A DNA stretch of 64,000 nt, taken from G963678445 sp963678445 (GTDB lineage Bacteria > Hydrogenedentota > Hydrogenedentia > Hydrogenedentales > G963678445). Location: NCBI GenBank assembly GCA_963678445.1, contig OY782877.1, positions 1,178,001-1,242,000 on the forward strand, given 5' to 3'. The translations under genes and the position numbers were made by a program. The notes beneath the pieces are model-generated. The model ran no database searches and had not been told where the DNA came from. It was given only the letters and a program-made list of their open reading frames with translations. Below are positions 18,101 through 26,138 of this stretch, piece by piece; the first letter of the stretch is position 1; each line of letters starts with the position of its first letter.

Positions 18101-18455
18101 GCAACACCCCGTGCTCATCGACGGCACCATCTACCTGCGTCCACATGCCTTTGACCTGAAAACGGGAGACCAGAAGGAGTATCGCATGTGCCGGGGTGGT
18201 CATGGCTGTGGTGGGGTGACCGGTTCCAAAAACTATCTCTACGGACGCGGCAGCAATCCGCGCATGTATCCCTTGGACACGAAAGCAACGGATGGCATCC
18301 CCCTCACCCTTGTCTCCCGTCCTGGCTGCTGGCTTAATATGATCCCGGCAGGCGGCCTGCTGCTGATTCCCGAATCCAGTTCCGGTTGTACCTGCGCCTA
18401 CCCCATGCAGACGTCGTTTGCCTTTATCCCGGAAAAGCTGACAGCGGCACAATAA
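15156..18455 (+). CDS. Exported PQQ-like propeller protein with inserted coiled coil and Rossmann domain
   Basis: A 1,099-residue protein with signal peptide (residues 1-24, ending GYA). Residues 25-330 and 405-465 have PQQ/WD-like propeller blades (SGKTLW, TGEVIW and TGEEIW motifs). Residues 333-392 form a charged coiled coil. Residues 484-640 look like a degenerate SAM-methyltransferase Rossmann fold: VLDAEEGRLAYEL in place of the glycine loop, then IIAIEEDMDKVEQMR. Residues 690-1099 form a second propeller (GEEKWRYN, GELLWEH). It may be a quinoprotein-like dehydrogenase or a scaffold; I see no cofactor-binding site that proves activity. ATG 15156 is chosen, as AAGGA lies eight bases upstream and the signal peptide begins there; an ATG at 15132 is possible. 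Confidence 0.75.
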   Translation: MIKRSCLLLSALSFVFLPVKTGYAADWPTYLGDCARSGVSSETLPMPLHEQWRYVPMHKPDPAWPAPAKQDFWHELRKLSPMVVYDRVYHAVVADGRLCFASSAEDNVTCLDAASGKTLWTFYTGGPVRLAPTIANDKVYFGADDGWLYCLSAAEGGLLWKYRPVETDRHFPGNGRVISSLPIRTGVVVDSGTVYFCAGLLPSHEVYCCALNADTGEVIWKEKSGELSPQGYIVASPKRLFVPNGRTNPFVLSREDATSFGQLGGGGGTFAVLTGDALASGPGLRSGHELSFSDPETNESIATCDGIRMVVEGHLAYMQSLDSIKVLDRTQFLELGRQRNAKNREREETEEALKRLQRRRKDKEEEITVLQEKLVALEAAITQLQERMNACYLWTKPSDCPYAFIKTENLLFGGGDNKVAAFDLETGEEIWQAPTPGRVYGLSVANGTLYASTDSGAILCFGTKETTPKLLQPSPRSSLWTEDALTALYKNAMDTLLEKSQIKQGYCLVLDAEEGRLAYELAQRTQLNIIAIEEDMDKVEQMRVRFAQAGLLGTRISVHHFDQETLPYTTFMANLIVSDGLLQGHAPSLSAKEVSRLLRPYGGVALLGQSQDGQGLSAEDLQRWMGSLPDLEKAEIITKNGVWTHLQRGAIEGAGEWTQLYANSNHTAASTETFEGPLVVQWFGEPGPRDIIDRHHRPMSSLFKNGRVYVPANDMVIAVDAYNGAPLWTLDVPESRRVGAIKHGGHMVLTDDALYIARKNECWRVDAVSGEHLKTFTAPQPYAEQVQDWGYINIVGDRIFGTGQRPEAAFNTLAKATVNMLEGDFRPVMISRYLFCADRFTGEEKWRYNHKSAIMNNAITIGDNRIYFIETRNEKTHDDKDGRIPINRFCKRGTHLVALSLDTGELLWEHPITLPFEHIMFLNGDQDVLLTTGSYNEKNQVRYGLFAFDMATGEALWDTSYRAMNNRYTGWAEPGGSHGEQWQHPVLIDGTIYLRPHAFDLKTGDQKEYRMCRGGHGCGGVTGSKNYLYGRGSNPRMYPLDTKATDGIPLTLVSRPGCWLNMIPAGGLLLIPESSSGCTCAYPMQTSFAFIPEKLTAAQ

Positions 18456-18476
18456 CCCTCAAACGCTGTACAAATG

Positions 18477-18521
18477 AATACGGCGGCTGTGAAGCTAACG
18501 CCCACAGCCGCCGTATTTTTG
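18477..18521 (+). terminator. Rho-independent terminator
   Basis: 15-bp stem (18477-18491 / 18503-18517, core CGGCGGCTGTG) followed by five T, just after the PQQ-fusion gene. It lies between convergent genes; on the minus strand the T run is poor. Confidence 0.9.
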
Positions 18522-18550
18522 CATACACGTCAAAAAACACACCGCATCCA

Positions 18551-18838
18551 TCACGAAGCTTTGAAGAACGCCTCCAGACGTTCAAATACTTCATGGTCCG
18601 CAGCATGGCGACACACTTCCTGCACATCTACCAGTTTCAAAATCTGCTGCACCATCTGCTCCAAACGGTTATCCTCATTTACGAGTAACCATATACGACT
18701 CTCGGCACCTTCACCAATAGGCATGCACAAAATGCCTTCCACATTAAATGCGCGCCGGGCAAACAGGCCACAAATATGCGACATCACACCGGGATGATTT
18801 TTCACCGTAAGTTCCAACACTGTATTTTTCGCTTGCAT
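18551..18838 (-). CDS. ilvN: Acetolactate synthase small (regulatory) subunit
   Basis: A 95-residue ACT-domain protein, the same length as E. coli IlvN and clearly of that type (ELTVKNHPGVMSHICGLFARRAFNVEGIL, split here across the conserved NHPGVM and FARRAFNVEGI blocks). It binds branched-chain amino acids and feeds inhibition back to the catalytic subunit IlvB. The gene is 66 bp behind ilvB in the same direction, so they form an ilvBN operon controlled by the leader at 20717-20785. The longer IlvH-type C-terminal domain is absent. Confidence 0.95.
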   Translation of the reverse strand: MQAKNTVLELTVKNHPGVMSHICGLFARRAFNVEGILCMPIGEGAESRIWLLVNEDNRLEQMVQQILKLVDVQEVCRHAADHEVFERLEAFFKAS

Positions 18839-18904
18839 AAATCATGTATCCTCTATTTTCAAAAGTGTTCTGAAATTTTTTTATTACAAAACTCAAGAAA
18901 CACA

Positions 18905-20593
18905 TCAGACGCAGGAACAGGTATTACATTCCCCGCCGATCATTTCTGCATTTGCAGCACCCGGGGGCACCATGGGAAAAACATTTTCATTCGCGCCAAT
19001 CGGTGCATGAATCAGGCAAGGGCCAGGATTGAGTAAGGCCTCTGCGAAGGCTGCCTTGGGATCGGATGCAGCGCCAAGATCTACTGCCGACATACCAAAA
19101 CCCTGCGCAATCATGGTGAAATCAGGCGCTAGCGGAAATTGCGACGCGATATAACGCGCCCCATAAAACAGCTCTTGCTGCTGCCTCACCAACCCCAAGG
19201 CATTATTATTCATCAGCACGATTTTAATGTTTAGCCTTTCCTCCACCGCCGTGGCCAATTCCTGTATGTTCATCATCAGGCTACCATCGCCGCTAATGCA
19301 CAAGACGGGAGAGTCTGGCCGCGCCAGAGCTGCACCAATCGCTGCGGGCAATCCGAAGCCCATCGTACCCAAACCGCCAGAGGTTAACCAGCGACGCGGA
19401 CGCTGGAAGGGATAGTACTGCGCGGTCCACATCTGGTGTTGTCCCACATCTGTTGTCACCGGCGTATCTGCCCCCAATAGTTGCGCCGCCTGGTGGATAA
19501 GACCTTCCGGCGTGCTCAGACTATTCCTATCGCCTGTAACAACGGGACAAGCCGTCCGCAGTTGTTCAATACGCTCCAACCATGCTGTATGCGATTGCGT
19601 TTCTAGCAACGGCAACAGCGCTTCCAGCACTTCTTTCACATCGCCCACCAATGCCACTTCCGCCGATTTCAGTTTGTTCATTTCGCTGGGATCGATGTCG
19701 ATGTGCACAATTTTTGCGTTCGGACAGAACTGCGCCAGACGTCCGGTTGCGCGATCATCAAAACGCATGCCCGCAGCAATAAACAAATCGCATTCTTCCA
19801 ACGCCATGTTGACAAAACGCTGCGCGTGCATCCCCAACATGCCCAATGCCAATGAATGATCAGCGGGGAGCGCACCTAAGCCCATCAACGTCATGGTGGC
19901 AGGCAATGCCGCCTTTTCCACCAATGCTTGTGTTGCACTGGAAGCATTCGCGTGGACCACGCCGCCGCCTATGCAAAATAAGGGGCGTTGCGCTGTGTTG
20001 ATTAACGCTGCGGCGCACTGCAGGGCGTTTTGATCCGCCATAGGCGTAGCGTCCAGGGGGAGTGGTTGTGGCAACGCATCCACTTCGATGAGTTCTTTTT
20101 GCACATCCTTGGGGATATCGATTAAAACCGGCCCCGGACGTCCCGATGCCGCCAACTGAAAAGCCTGGGGCACCATTTCCAACAATTCCGCGGCAGAGCG
20201 CGCCAGGAAATTGTGCTTGGTAATCGGGATGCTCATGCCATAGGTATCCACCTCCTGAAAGGCATCTGTACCGATCATCGATGCGGGCACCTGACCCGTA
20301 ATGCAAACCAGCGGAATCGAATCCAGCTTGGCATCCGCTATCGCTGTCAGGATGTTGGTAGCCCCCGGTCCTGATGTCGCAAAACACACCTCAGGACGCC
20401 CGCTAATACGCGCCATGCCCTGTGCGATAAAGCCCGCCCCCTGTTCATGACGTGCCAGCACATGGCGAATTTGTGTGCTTTCCGCCAAGGCGTCATACAA
20501 GGGCAGATTCGCCCCCCCTGGGATGCCCGAAATAATGCGGATCCCTTCCGACTCCAGCAGTCGGATTGTAAGTTGTGCACCGGTTAATTTCAT
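18905..20593 (-). CDS. ilvB: Acetolactate synthase large (catalytic) subunit
   Basis: A 562-residue thiamine-diphosphate enzyme that joins two pyruvates into acetolactate (valine, leucine), or pyruvate with 2-oxobutyrate (isoleucine). Visible marks: the N-terminal TPP domain with catalytic Glu in RHEQGAGFIAQG, the central FAD/Rossmann domain, and the C-terminal GDGSLMMN...NN metal/TPP motif. The protein ends in a Cys-containing tail. ATG 20593 is chosen because GGAGGG sits eight bases upstream and the family's N-terminus (KLTGAQLTIRLLE) follows; the frame is open further upstream but overlaps the attenuator. Expression is probably set by valine-tRNA supply through the leader. Confidence 0.95.
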   Translation of the reverse strand: MKLTGAQLTIRLLESEGIRIISGIPGGANLPLYDALAESTQIRHVLARHEQGAGFIAQGMARISGRPEVCFATSGPGATNILTAIADAKLDSIPLVCITGQVPASMIGTDAFQEVDTYGMSIPITKHNFLARSAAELLEMVPQAFQLAASGRPGPVLIDIPKDVQKELIEVDALPQPLPLDATPMADQNALQCAAALINTAQRPLFCIGGGVVHANASSATQALVEKAALPATMTLMGLGALPADHSLALGMLGMHAQRFVNMALEECDLFIAAGMRFDDRATGRLAQFCPNAKIVHIDIDPSEMNKLKSAEVALVGDVKEVLEALLPLLETQSHTAWLERIEQLRTACPVVTGDRNSLSTPEGLIHQAAQLLGADTPVTTDVGQHQMWTAQYYPFQRPRRWLTSGGLGTMGFGLPAAIGAALARPDSPVLCISGDGSLMMNIQELATAVEERLNIKIVLMNNNALGLVRQQQELFYGARYIASQFPLAPDFTMIAQGFGMSAVDLGAASDPKAAFAEALLNPGPCLIHAPIGANENVFPMVPPGAANAEMIGGECNTCSCV

Positions 20594-20659
20594 GGTTCTA
20601 AACCCTCCTTCATACGTTTTGAATGAAATCTCTTTGGCCGGTGCGAGGCGGAGGGTAAA

Positions 20660-20692
20660 GAAAAAACCCCCGCCGGTTCGCACCGGCGGGGG
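20660..20692 (-). promoter_or_regulatory. Transcription attenuator of ilvBN
   Basis: Ten-bp GC-only stem CCCCCGCCGG / CCGGCGGGGG (20667-20676, 20683-20692) followed by TTTTTT on the minus strand, between the leader stop (20717) and ilvB. The segment TCGCACCGGC inside the hairpin (20678-20687) can also pair with GCCGGTGCGA at 20637-20646, which would break the terminator, so a competing structure exists. This matches attenuation as in E. coli ilv operons. Confidence 0.85.
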
Positions 20693-20716
20693 AGAAGCTT
20701 CTCTATGTGAATCCCA

Positions 20717-20785
20717 CTAAGGCGCGACCGCGTTCACTACGCGTACTACTACCACGCCTACTCGTACCAAGCAGTCGTTCTTCAT
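20717..20785 (-). CDS. Valine-rich ilv leader peptide
   Basis: A 22-residue open frame, ATG 20785 to TAG 20717. It starts MKNDCL and continues VRVGVVVVRVVNAVAP, with nine valines, one leucine and no isoleucine. It lies 25 bp before the attenuator hairpin of ilvBN. This is the arrangement of E. coli ivbL: when charged valyl-tRNA is scarce, ribosomes stall on the Val run and the terminator does not form. The Shine-Dalgarno is weak, and an in-frame GTG lies three codons upstream. Synteny plus composition make the call strong although the peptide is too short for homology search. Confidence 0.85.
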   Translation of the reverse strand: MKNDCLVRVGVVVVRVVNAVAP

Positions 20786-20922
20786 AGTATTCACGTTGTA
20801 ACGGTCGCAATTCATGATGAATTTAATACCCTTCAAGTCATTTTATGAGACAACTATACCCGCTTCAGCCATGCCCTGTCAAGCAAATCACATAAATCAC
20901 ACAAAAATACTCGGAAATTGCC

Positions 20923-20998
20923 AAAGCGGTACAGCCTGTCTCTAGCTATAACAAAAATTTGGTTTTCTATGGCCTCTCTTAAAATGCGAGTCGCTAAA
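20923..20998 (-). repeat. HPR intergenic repeat, internally deleted (copy r)
   Basis: Degenerate copy: AAAGCGGTACAGC at one end, then ACAAAAATTTGGTTTT and GCGAGTCGCTAAAAA at the other. The middle with the GGTCC block is gone. Its right edge forms the TAG stop of the barrel gene. Confidence 0.5.
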
Positions 20999-22262
20999 AA
21001 TACCAGGAAAGTTCAACTTTCACCATGTCATCACGGTGAAGCATCCACAGAATCTCGTTGTCAGAGAAGCCATTGAAAAGACGGCATTCTGCGCTGAGCT
21101 TCCAGTCCTCTCCCAGACGCCGGGAACCTTCCAGGCCAAAAAAAAGGGCGCCTGTATCAAGATCCATGATACTGCCCAGCTGTATGCTTGTACTTTGCAC
21201 ATCGTTGAAGGAAAAGCGAATACCCATGAAAACATCGTTTTCAAATGGAGCCAGCTGCACTTTGCGCCCCCGGCTGTCGTAGAGGTATTCGGCGACCAAG
21301 GTGGTATCTATGTTGGTCTCGAATACGCTATAGAACGTATACTCTACCCCGGTCACCACGGCGGTGTAGGTGCGTGGACGTCGTCCAGAGGTGTGAATGG
21401 CTTCTAGCTTCCATACCCAATCGCCATGGGTCCAGAGCAGCTCTGCACCACTCTGCTCAATCTGGTCATAGTAGGGGATCAGTTCAAGGCCAAGCCGGTT
21501 AAGCGGCTTGATGTAGCGCAACCAGTGAGTCAGGTCAAAACCTTGTAAAAAACTCAGGTCCACGCCCCATAAGTCGGGCAGATAGCGGGCGCTACGCGAG
21601 GTACCTGAGAAGTGGGAAAGGGCCACATCCCAATTGCCCATGCTGTGGCTCCATCGCAACGCCAGATCGGTATTCCATTCCTCAGCGCGTGACTCAAAAG
21701 CAGCATCTTCTTCCACTACCGGCAGCGGTGGACGCAGGCGGCTTTTCACTCCAGGGAAGGACGCTTCACGGAAGTAGGGCATCACATAAAAATCCAGCAC
21801 GCCCCAATCCTGAATCCAGGAAAGATTGGCCATGGGTTGACCCAGTTTGGCGCTACCGTCGATTTCTTCGAGTACATCCGCCTGGTTGATAACATTCACC
21901 AGATGAACCGATTCAGTCACGCCCCAAAAAACCTGTTTGAGTCCTAAACGCAGCTCCCAGTTTTCCGCCATCTTTTCCCAGTAAAGCTCGCGGAAATCCA
22001 GATGGGTGCGTTCACGATCATGCTGATCCAGACGGAAAAAGGGCGAGCACACGAAGCGTTGTTCACCCTCGGCCCAATCGTGGTAGATATCGCCCTGAAA
22101 GGACAGTGAAAGCACCCCATCTGCCTGACGACTATCCAGAGGAGACTGCATAAACAGGCGTGTCTCCCCGGTTATGTTACCGGACCATTCCCAGGCATAC
22201 GCGCTATAACAACTCAGCAGCGCACACGCTATAACAATCATAAAACGTTTGAATACCCGCAC
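20994..22262 (-). CDS. Outer-membrane beta-barrel protein of an MMPL export operon
   Basis: A 422-residue protein with signal peptide (residues 1-23, ending SAYA) and a long run of alternating, aromatic-rich beta strands ending in WYF, the C-terminal aromatic expected by the BAM machinery. It resembles the DUF1302-like porins found beside MMPL pumps. The start is GTG at 22262 with AGGGGG upstream. It is the last of three genes and begins 13 bp after the LolA-like gene stops, so it is probably the outer-membrane part of one export path. The cargo is unknown; a lipid or hydrophobic compound is an inference from the partners. Confidence 0.7.
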   Translation of the reverse strand: MRVFKRFMIVIACALLSCYSAYAWEWSGNITGETRLFMQSPLDSRQADGVLSLSFQGDIYHDWAEGEQRFVCSPFFRLDQHDRERTHLDFRELYWEKMAENWELRLGLKQVFWGVTESVHLVNVINQADVLEEIDGSAKLGQPMANLSWIQDWGVLDFYVMPYFREASFPGVKSRLRPPLPVVEEDAAFESRAEEWNTDLALRWSHSMGNWDVALSHFSGTSRSARYLPDLWGVDLSFLQGFDLTHWLRYIKPLNRLGLELIPYYDQIEQSGAELLWTHGDWVWKLEAIHTSGRRPRTYTAVVTGVEYTFYSVFETNIDTTLVAEYLYDSRGRKVQLAPFENDVFMGIRFSFNDVQSTSIQLGSIMDLDTGALFFGLEGSRRLGEDWKLSAECRLFNGFSDNEILWMLHRDDMVKVELSWYF

Positions 22263-22275
22263 TCTTCCCCCTTAT

Positions 22276-23082
22276 CTACCGTGCCCGCTTCAAACTGTTT
22301 TTATCAAAATCACGACCGGTCAGCCCCGTCTTGAATTCGTACTCTTTCCAGAGCAGTGTGGTGCTCTTACCGGACTGATGGTTCACCATCTCCATCACTG
22401 CCGGACGCCAGAATTTATCCAGATGCTGTTTATAGTCTTTCGCAGTCAACGTTTTGAGCAAGCCGTCTTTTCGATCAAAGTAGTCTACCTTCTGGATACG
22501 GTATTCGGCTTTATCCAGCCACGCTACCTGTTTGGAGTAGCCCGAAGTCTTGTCTACCGGGTACCGCTCAAGCACAAAACAGTTCATCCCTTCATATTCG
22601 GCGTCGTCCAGCAATTTGTACGTAAACTTTTCTACCTGCTGTGAACTCATGTCTTCATAGGAAAATTCACTCCCCATGAAAGGACCCGATTTGGTGCTGC
22701 CGGAAATCCGTTTCACCCGTTTAATCGCGGGCAAATACAACCACTGTTCATCGTCCTGTTTCTGGTGCGACCAGGTCAACAAAGCGGTGCCCTGCACGTC
22801 TTTGGGTTCATCGAAAACCACCATCGTTTTATTGCCGTCGCTACGATCTTCCAGGGTTTTGATGCGTAGCTGACGTTTGCTTTCCTGCCCCTTTTTGTTG
22901 CGCAGGATCATCTCCAGCGTCGATGTGGAATCGCCAAAGCCATCATCACGACGTGCGGCCTCTTTGGCAACTTCCAAACCTTTTTCTTCGGGGGATTGCG
23001 CCCAAAGCCCACCCGTAAGGGCTAGTGCGATTCCAAGGCAAAAAAGAACACTACGCATCCTGAAACATGGCTTCGTCTTCAT
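22276..23082 (-). CDS. Outer-membrane lipoprotein-sorting (LolA-like) protein
   Basis: A 268-residue periplasmic protein with a signal peptide of about 28 residues. The rest has the LolA/LolB-like half-barrel pattern typical of sorting proteins next to MMPL pumps: MVVFDEPKDVQGTALL, WLYLPAIKRVKRI and FMGSEFSYEDM. It probably carries a hydrophobic cargo across the periplasm. ATG 23082 lies inside the end of the pump gene (32-base overlap) with GGAGG nine bases upstream, so the pair is translationally coupled. This is not the housekeeping LolA, which lacks the KRV/GSEFSYEDM blocks. Confidence 0.8.
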   Translation of the reverse strand: MKTKPCFRMRSVLFCLGIALALTGGLWAQSPEEKGLEVAKEAARRDDGFGDSTSTLEMILRNKKGQESKRQLRIKTLEDRSDGNKTMVVFDEPKDVQGTALLTWSHQKQDDEQWLYLPAIKRVKRISGSTKSGPFMGSEFSYEDMSSQQVEKFTYKLLDDAEYEGMNCFVLERYPVDKTSGYSKQVAWLDKAEYRIQKVDYFDRKDGLLKTLTAKDYKQHLDKFWRPAVMEMVNHQSGKSTTLLWKEYEFKTGLTGRDFDKNSLKRAR

Positions 23083-25429
23083 CTAACATTTCCTCCAACG
23101 TTTTCGAACCCGCCCGATCCTTTACATCGGTGTACAGCAACAGTGCGGGTAGAAAAATAAGATCGCAGGCAAAGGCGAATACAATCACCATGCCTGTCAG
23201 CAAACCCAGGTTCTGACTGTATTGAAACGAGGACAGGTTCATCACAGAAAATCCTGCCACCAGCACAAAGGTCGTCACCCACATCGCTTTGCCCACCGAA
23301 GAATAGGCATAGCGCACGGCATCTTCGACGCCCAGACCTTTCTCGCGACGAGCACGTAAGTACTTACTCAGGAAGTGTACTGTCTCGTCTACCACGATAC
23401 CAATGCCCATGGCAGTGATGCTTGACATGCTGAAATTCATGTCGCGCTGCATCACGCCCCAAATACCAAAGCCCATCGCCAGGGGCATCAGGTTGGGAAT
23501 CAGACTCAGCAGCCCAAATTTGATGCTGCGCAGGGCGATCAGCAATGAAATAGAGACGAGTATAAGCGCCATGGGCGTACTGACCAGCATGCTGTGAATC
23601 ATGGTACGGGCAATGTAGGCAAATAACACGCCGGGCCCCAAGGGTTGGGAGTGCATATATTCAGGCGTATTTTCTGCTAACCAGGCTTCCCCTTTGAGAC
23701 CCAGTTCCAGCAGCTGTTCTGAACGCAGGTTTTCGGTGGTTACAACGACTCGTGTGGCCGATTTATCGATATTCACCTGCGTGTTCAAATCGAGCCCCTG
23801 GGGTAGCGACATTTCGTAAAGCAGCAAGTATTGTGCTGCCAGTTCACGGCTGTCCGGTGTGGTGAACATCGCCGGATCGTCACCATGCATGTTTTTGTTC
23901 AGACGCTTCATAACATCGCTGAAACTGCTGACATGCACCACCCCCTTCTGTTGCAGCATCCACTGCGAAAACGCATCCAGGCGTTCCAGATACTCCGGTT
24001 CACTCACACCACCGCTGTCTGCAGCTTCCAGGTTATACGTAAGCGTATAAATTCCCGTCAGATGCTCCATAGCATATTCTGTGTCGCGGCGGATGGGAAT
24101 ATCTTTATTAAAATATTCAATGAATTGATTGTTGATAGGAATGCGTGGAATAAAAACGCCCGTGAGTATGGAAACGATAACAAAACCCCATAACAGGGAA
24201 CGGCGGTACCGAATGACCCAACCTGCCAGGTGTTCTATAAAGGGCTGACGCACCGACACGCCTACTTTGCCGCGCAGGCGTACTGGAAGCACGGCGACAA
24301 AGGCGGGAAGAAAAGCTACGCTGAGCATGAAGGCCAGCGTAATGCCAAAGGCCGTCATATTGCCCATCATGGCTATGGGGGGAATGGCTATCAGATTCAT
24401 ACTGAGGAAGCCAAAACAGGTCGTCAGGCTGGTCAGGAAAACCGGCTGGATATTCAGGCGCATGCTTTCCACCAAAGCCGCTTCCTTACTATGTCCATGG
24501 CGCATATGGAAGACCAACGTGACCAGAATATGGATACTGTCGGCCACCGCCAGGGTAAGAATCATGAGCGGCGCGGGCACCATCGGTCCGGAAATCTCAT
24601 AGCCCAAAAAGCAGGTCATTCCTACAGCGCAAGCGGCGGACAAACTGATGACGGCGACCGTTACAATCATCAGACTGAAGGACTGCAGAAGATAGGCCAT
24701 GGAGAGGATAATAATAAAAAGCATTACAGGAATGAGCGTGCGCAAATCCTGCTTCGTCGCTTCTAAGAAAGAGTTGTTCAGCGGGATCAGCCCCGTCATA
24801 CCGATCTTCACCTCGGGAAACTGCGCCTCTGTTTTTGCAATCAGTTCCTTGGCGGCGCGTACACACTGCCCCTCAACCCCCTTTCGATCCTCGGGCAGTT
24901 GCATTGCAACATTCACCCCCGTCACCGCACTGCCCGGTTTAACCAACCGGTTCACCAACATCGGCTCTGCTAAAGCAATTTGCTTGGCCTTGGCAAAATC
25001 CGATTCCGTCATCGTGCTGGGGTCCGGAATCAGTGCATCGATGTTGATATCATCATCTTCTGCCCAGGAATACTGGTAGTTGGTCAACGAATCCACACGG
25101 ATCGCAAAGGGCAGTTCCCAAGATTGCTCCGTTAGAAACCCCACCGCCTCGAGCACGCGTTGCTCAAAAACTTCGCCTTTTTGGGCCGTCACAACAAACA
25201 GGATGTTATCATCGTTGGTATACGTATCCTGCACGGCTTCAAGTGCTTGTAGCCTCGGGTCCTCCTCACGGAAAAAGACCCGATAATCATCATTGAGCGT
25301 AAAATAGCGAAAACCGTACAAACCCACCGCCGCCCCCACCAAAGTTAGCGCCAAAACCAACCAGCGCCAACGTATAATCCATTTCGTATATGCGACCATC
25401 GCCGCATCCATCCTTGTCGCAGGACTCAT
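23051..25429 (-). CDS. MMPL/RND-family exporter
   Basis: A 792-residue inner-membrane transporter. The pattern is TM1, a large periplasmic loop, five TMs, TM7, a second loop, and five more TMs, i.e. two repeats with a sterol-sensing-like core (AVADSIHI in the first half, GIGIVVDETVHFLSKY in the second). Acidic residues inside the membrane (the Asp of VADS and VVDE) fit proton coupling. It is half the length of an HAE-type RND pump and lacks the tripartite docking domain, so it belongs with the MMPL/HpnN lipid exporters. ATG 25429 has AGGAGG six bases upstream; earlier in-frame starts lack one. First gene of the three-gene operon. Confidence 0.85.
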   Translation of the reverse strand: MSPATRMDAAMVAYTKWIIRWRWLVLALTLVGAAVGLYGFRYFTLNDDYRVFFREEDPRLQALEAVQDTYTNDDNILFVVTAQKGEVFEQRVLEAVGFLTEQSWELPFAIRVDSLTNYQYSWAEDDDINIDALIPDPSTMTESDFAKAKQIALAEPMLVNRLVKPGSAVTGVNVAMQLPEDRKGVEGQCVRAAKELIAKTEAQFPEVKIGMTGLIPLNNSFLEATKQDLRTLIPVMLFIIILSMAYLLQSFSLMIVTVAVISLSAACAVGMTCFLGYEISGPMVPAPLMILTLAVADSIHILVTLVFHMRHGHSKEAALVESMRLNIQPVFLTSLTTCFGFLSMNLIAIPPIAMMGNMTAFGITLAFMLSVAFLPAFVAVLPVRLRGKVGVSVRQPFIEHLAGWVIRYRRSLLWGFVIVSILTGVFIPRIPINNQFIEYFNKDIPIRRDTEYAMEHLTGIYTLTYNLEAADSGGVSEPEYLERLDAFSQWMLQQKGVVHVSSFSDVMKRLNKNMHGDDPAMFTTPDSRELAAQYLLLYEMSLPQGLDLNTQVNIDKSATRVVVTTENLRSEQLLELGLKGEAWLAENTPEYMHSQPLGPGVLFAYIARTMIHSMLVSTPMALILVSISLLIALRSIKFGLLSLIPNLMPLAMGFGIWGVMQRDMNFSMSSITAMGIGIVVDETVHFLSKYLRARREKGLGVEDAVRYAYSSVGKAMWVTTFVLVAGFSVMNLSSFQYSQNLGLLTGMVIVFAFACDLIFLPALLLYTDVKDRAGSKTLEEMLDEDEAMFQDA

Positions 25430-25583
25430 TTCCGTCCTCCTACCATTCGTACTACATATCGGTAGCAACTGCTTTTATGACCCCTAGAATTTGTGTATGA
25501 CACAAACGGTGGGGATTATGCCATACTTCACCCCATAATGTCTCTTTTTCCCTTTTTTCGTTTTTATGGCACGTTTACAGCAT

Positions 25584-25704
25584 TAAATGCGGTCCAGCGA
25601 CCGCAAGGTGGCCAGGGCCACACCCAAGAAATATGGTCCTTATCGTCCCTGACTACAGTAAAATTCCGTTTTTATGACAACTCTCGGGATTTAAGTCACT
25701 AAAG
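25584..25704 (-). repeat. HPR intergenic repeat, long subtype (copy c)
   Basis: Full copy with perfect main stem-loop GCGGTC-CAGC-GACCGC and second stem-loop GTGGC-CAGG-GCCAC, ending AAGTCACTAAAG. It lies between the divergent MMPL operon and the membrane-protein gene. Confidence 0.9.
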
Positions 25705-26138
25705 CACTACAAAATCTCGTCTCTTGACGTCTGTAAATACGGTACAAAACCAGACGAATTTCATGTCGCTTTTATACAAAAATACGCAACATCTCCCACC
25801 TCTTTGGATATTTTTCACTTTAATTGGTATTTCTATTATGAACGCTATCCTAAACACATTCAAGCAGATTGACAACGCCAGTCGCAATAGTGCGGTTCTT
25901 GCTATATGCTGAATGCATAGATCATGAAACGGTACTGAAACCCGGCATTCTGCTGGCCGGTCGATAGTTGAGGTAGTGCGTTTCAGGCTATGCCTTTGGG
26001 GAACCCCTTAATTATAAGCACGCCAGAGACGACGGCGAGCGATAGCGCCCTATGTTTACAGAATGCAATACCTTCCCGTTTTTATTTATAGTTTGCGTTG
26101 GAATAGCCCGAAGCTTTACTGAGCCGGAGTGAAACGCC
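25705..26138. other. Upstream region of the 26139 membrane protein
   Basis: No supported gene. A short frame at 25724-25912 could encode one hydrophobic segment but has no ribosome-binding site. An imperfect inverted repeat (TGAAACGGTACTGAAACCCGG ... GTGCGTTTCA) lies near 25925-25988. Confidence 0.3.

Noticed and set aside
25724..25912. 62-residue frame with one hydrophobic segment
   Set aside because: No ribosome-binding site and AT-rich spacer composition; kept only as a note.
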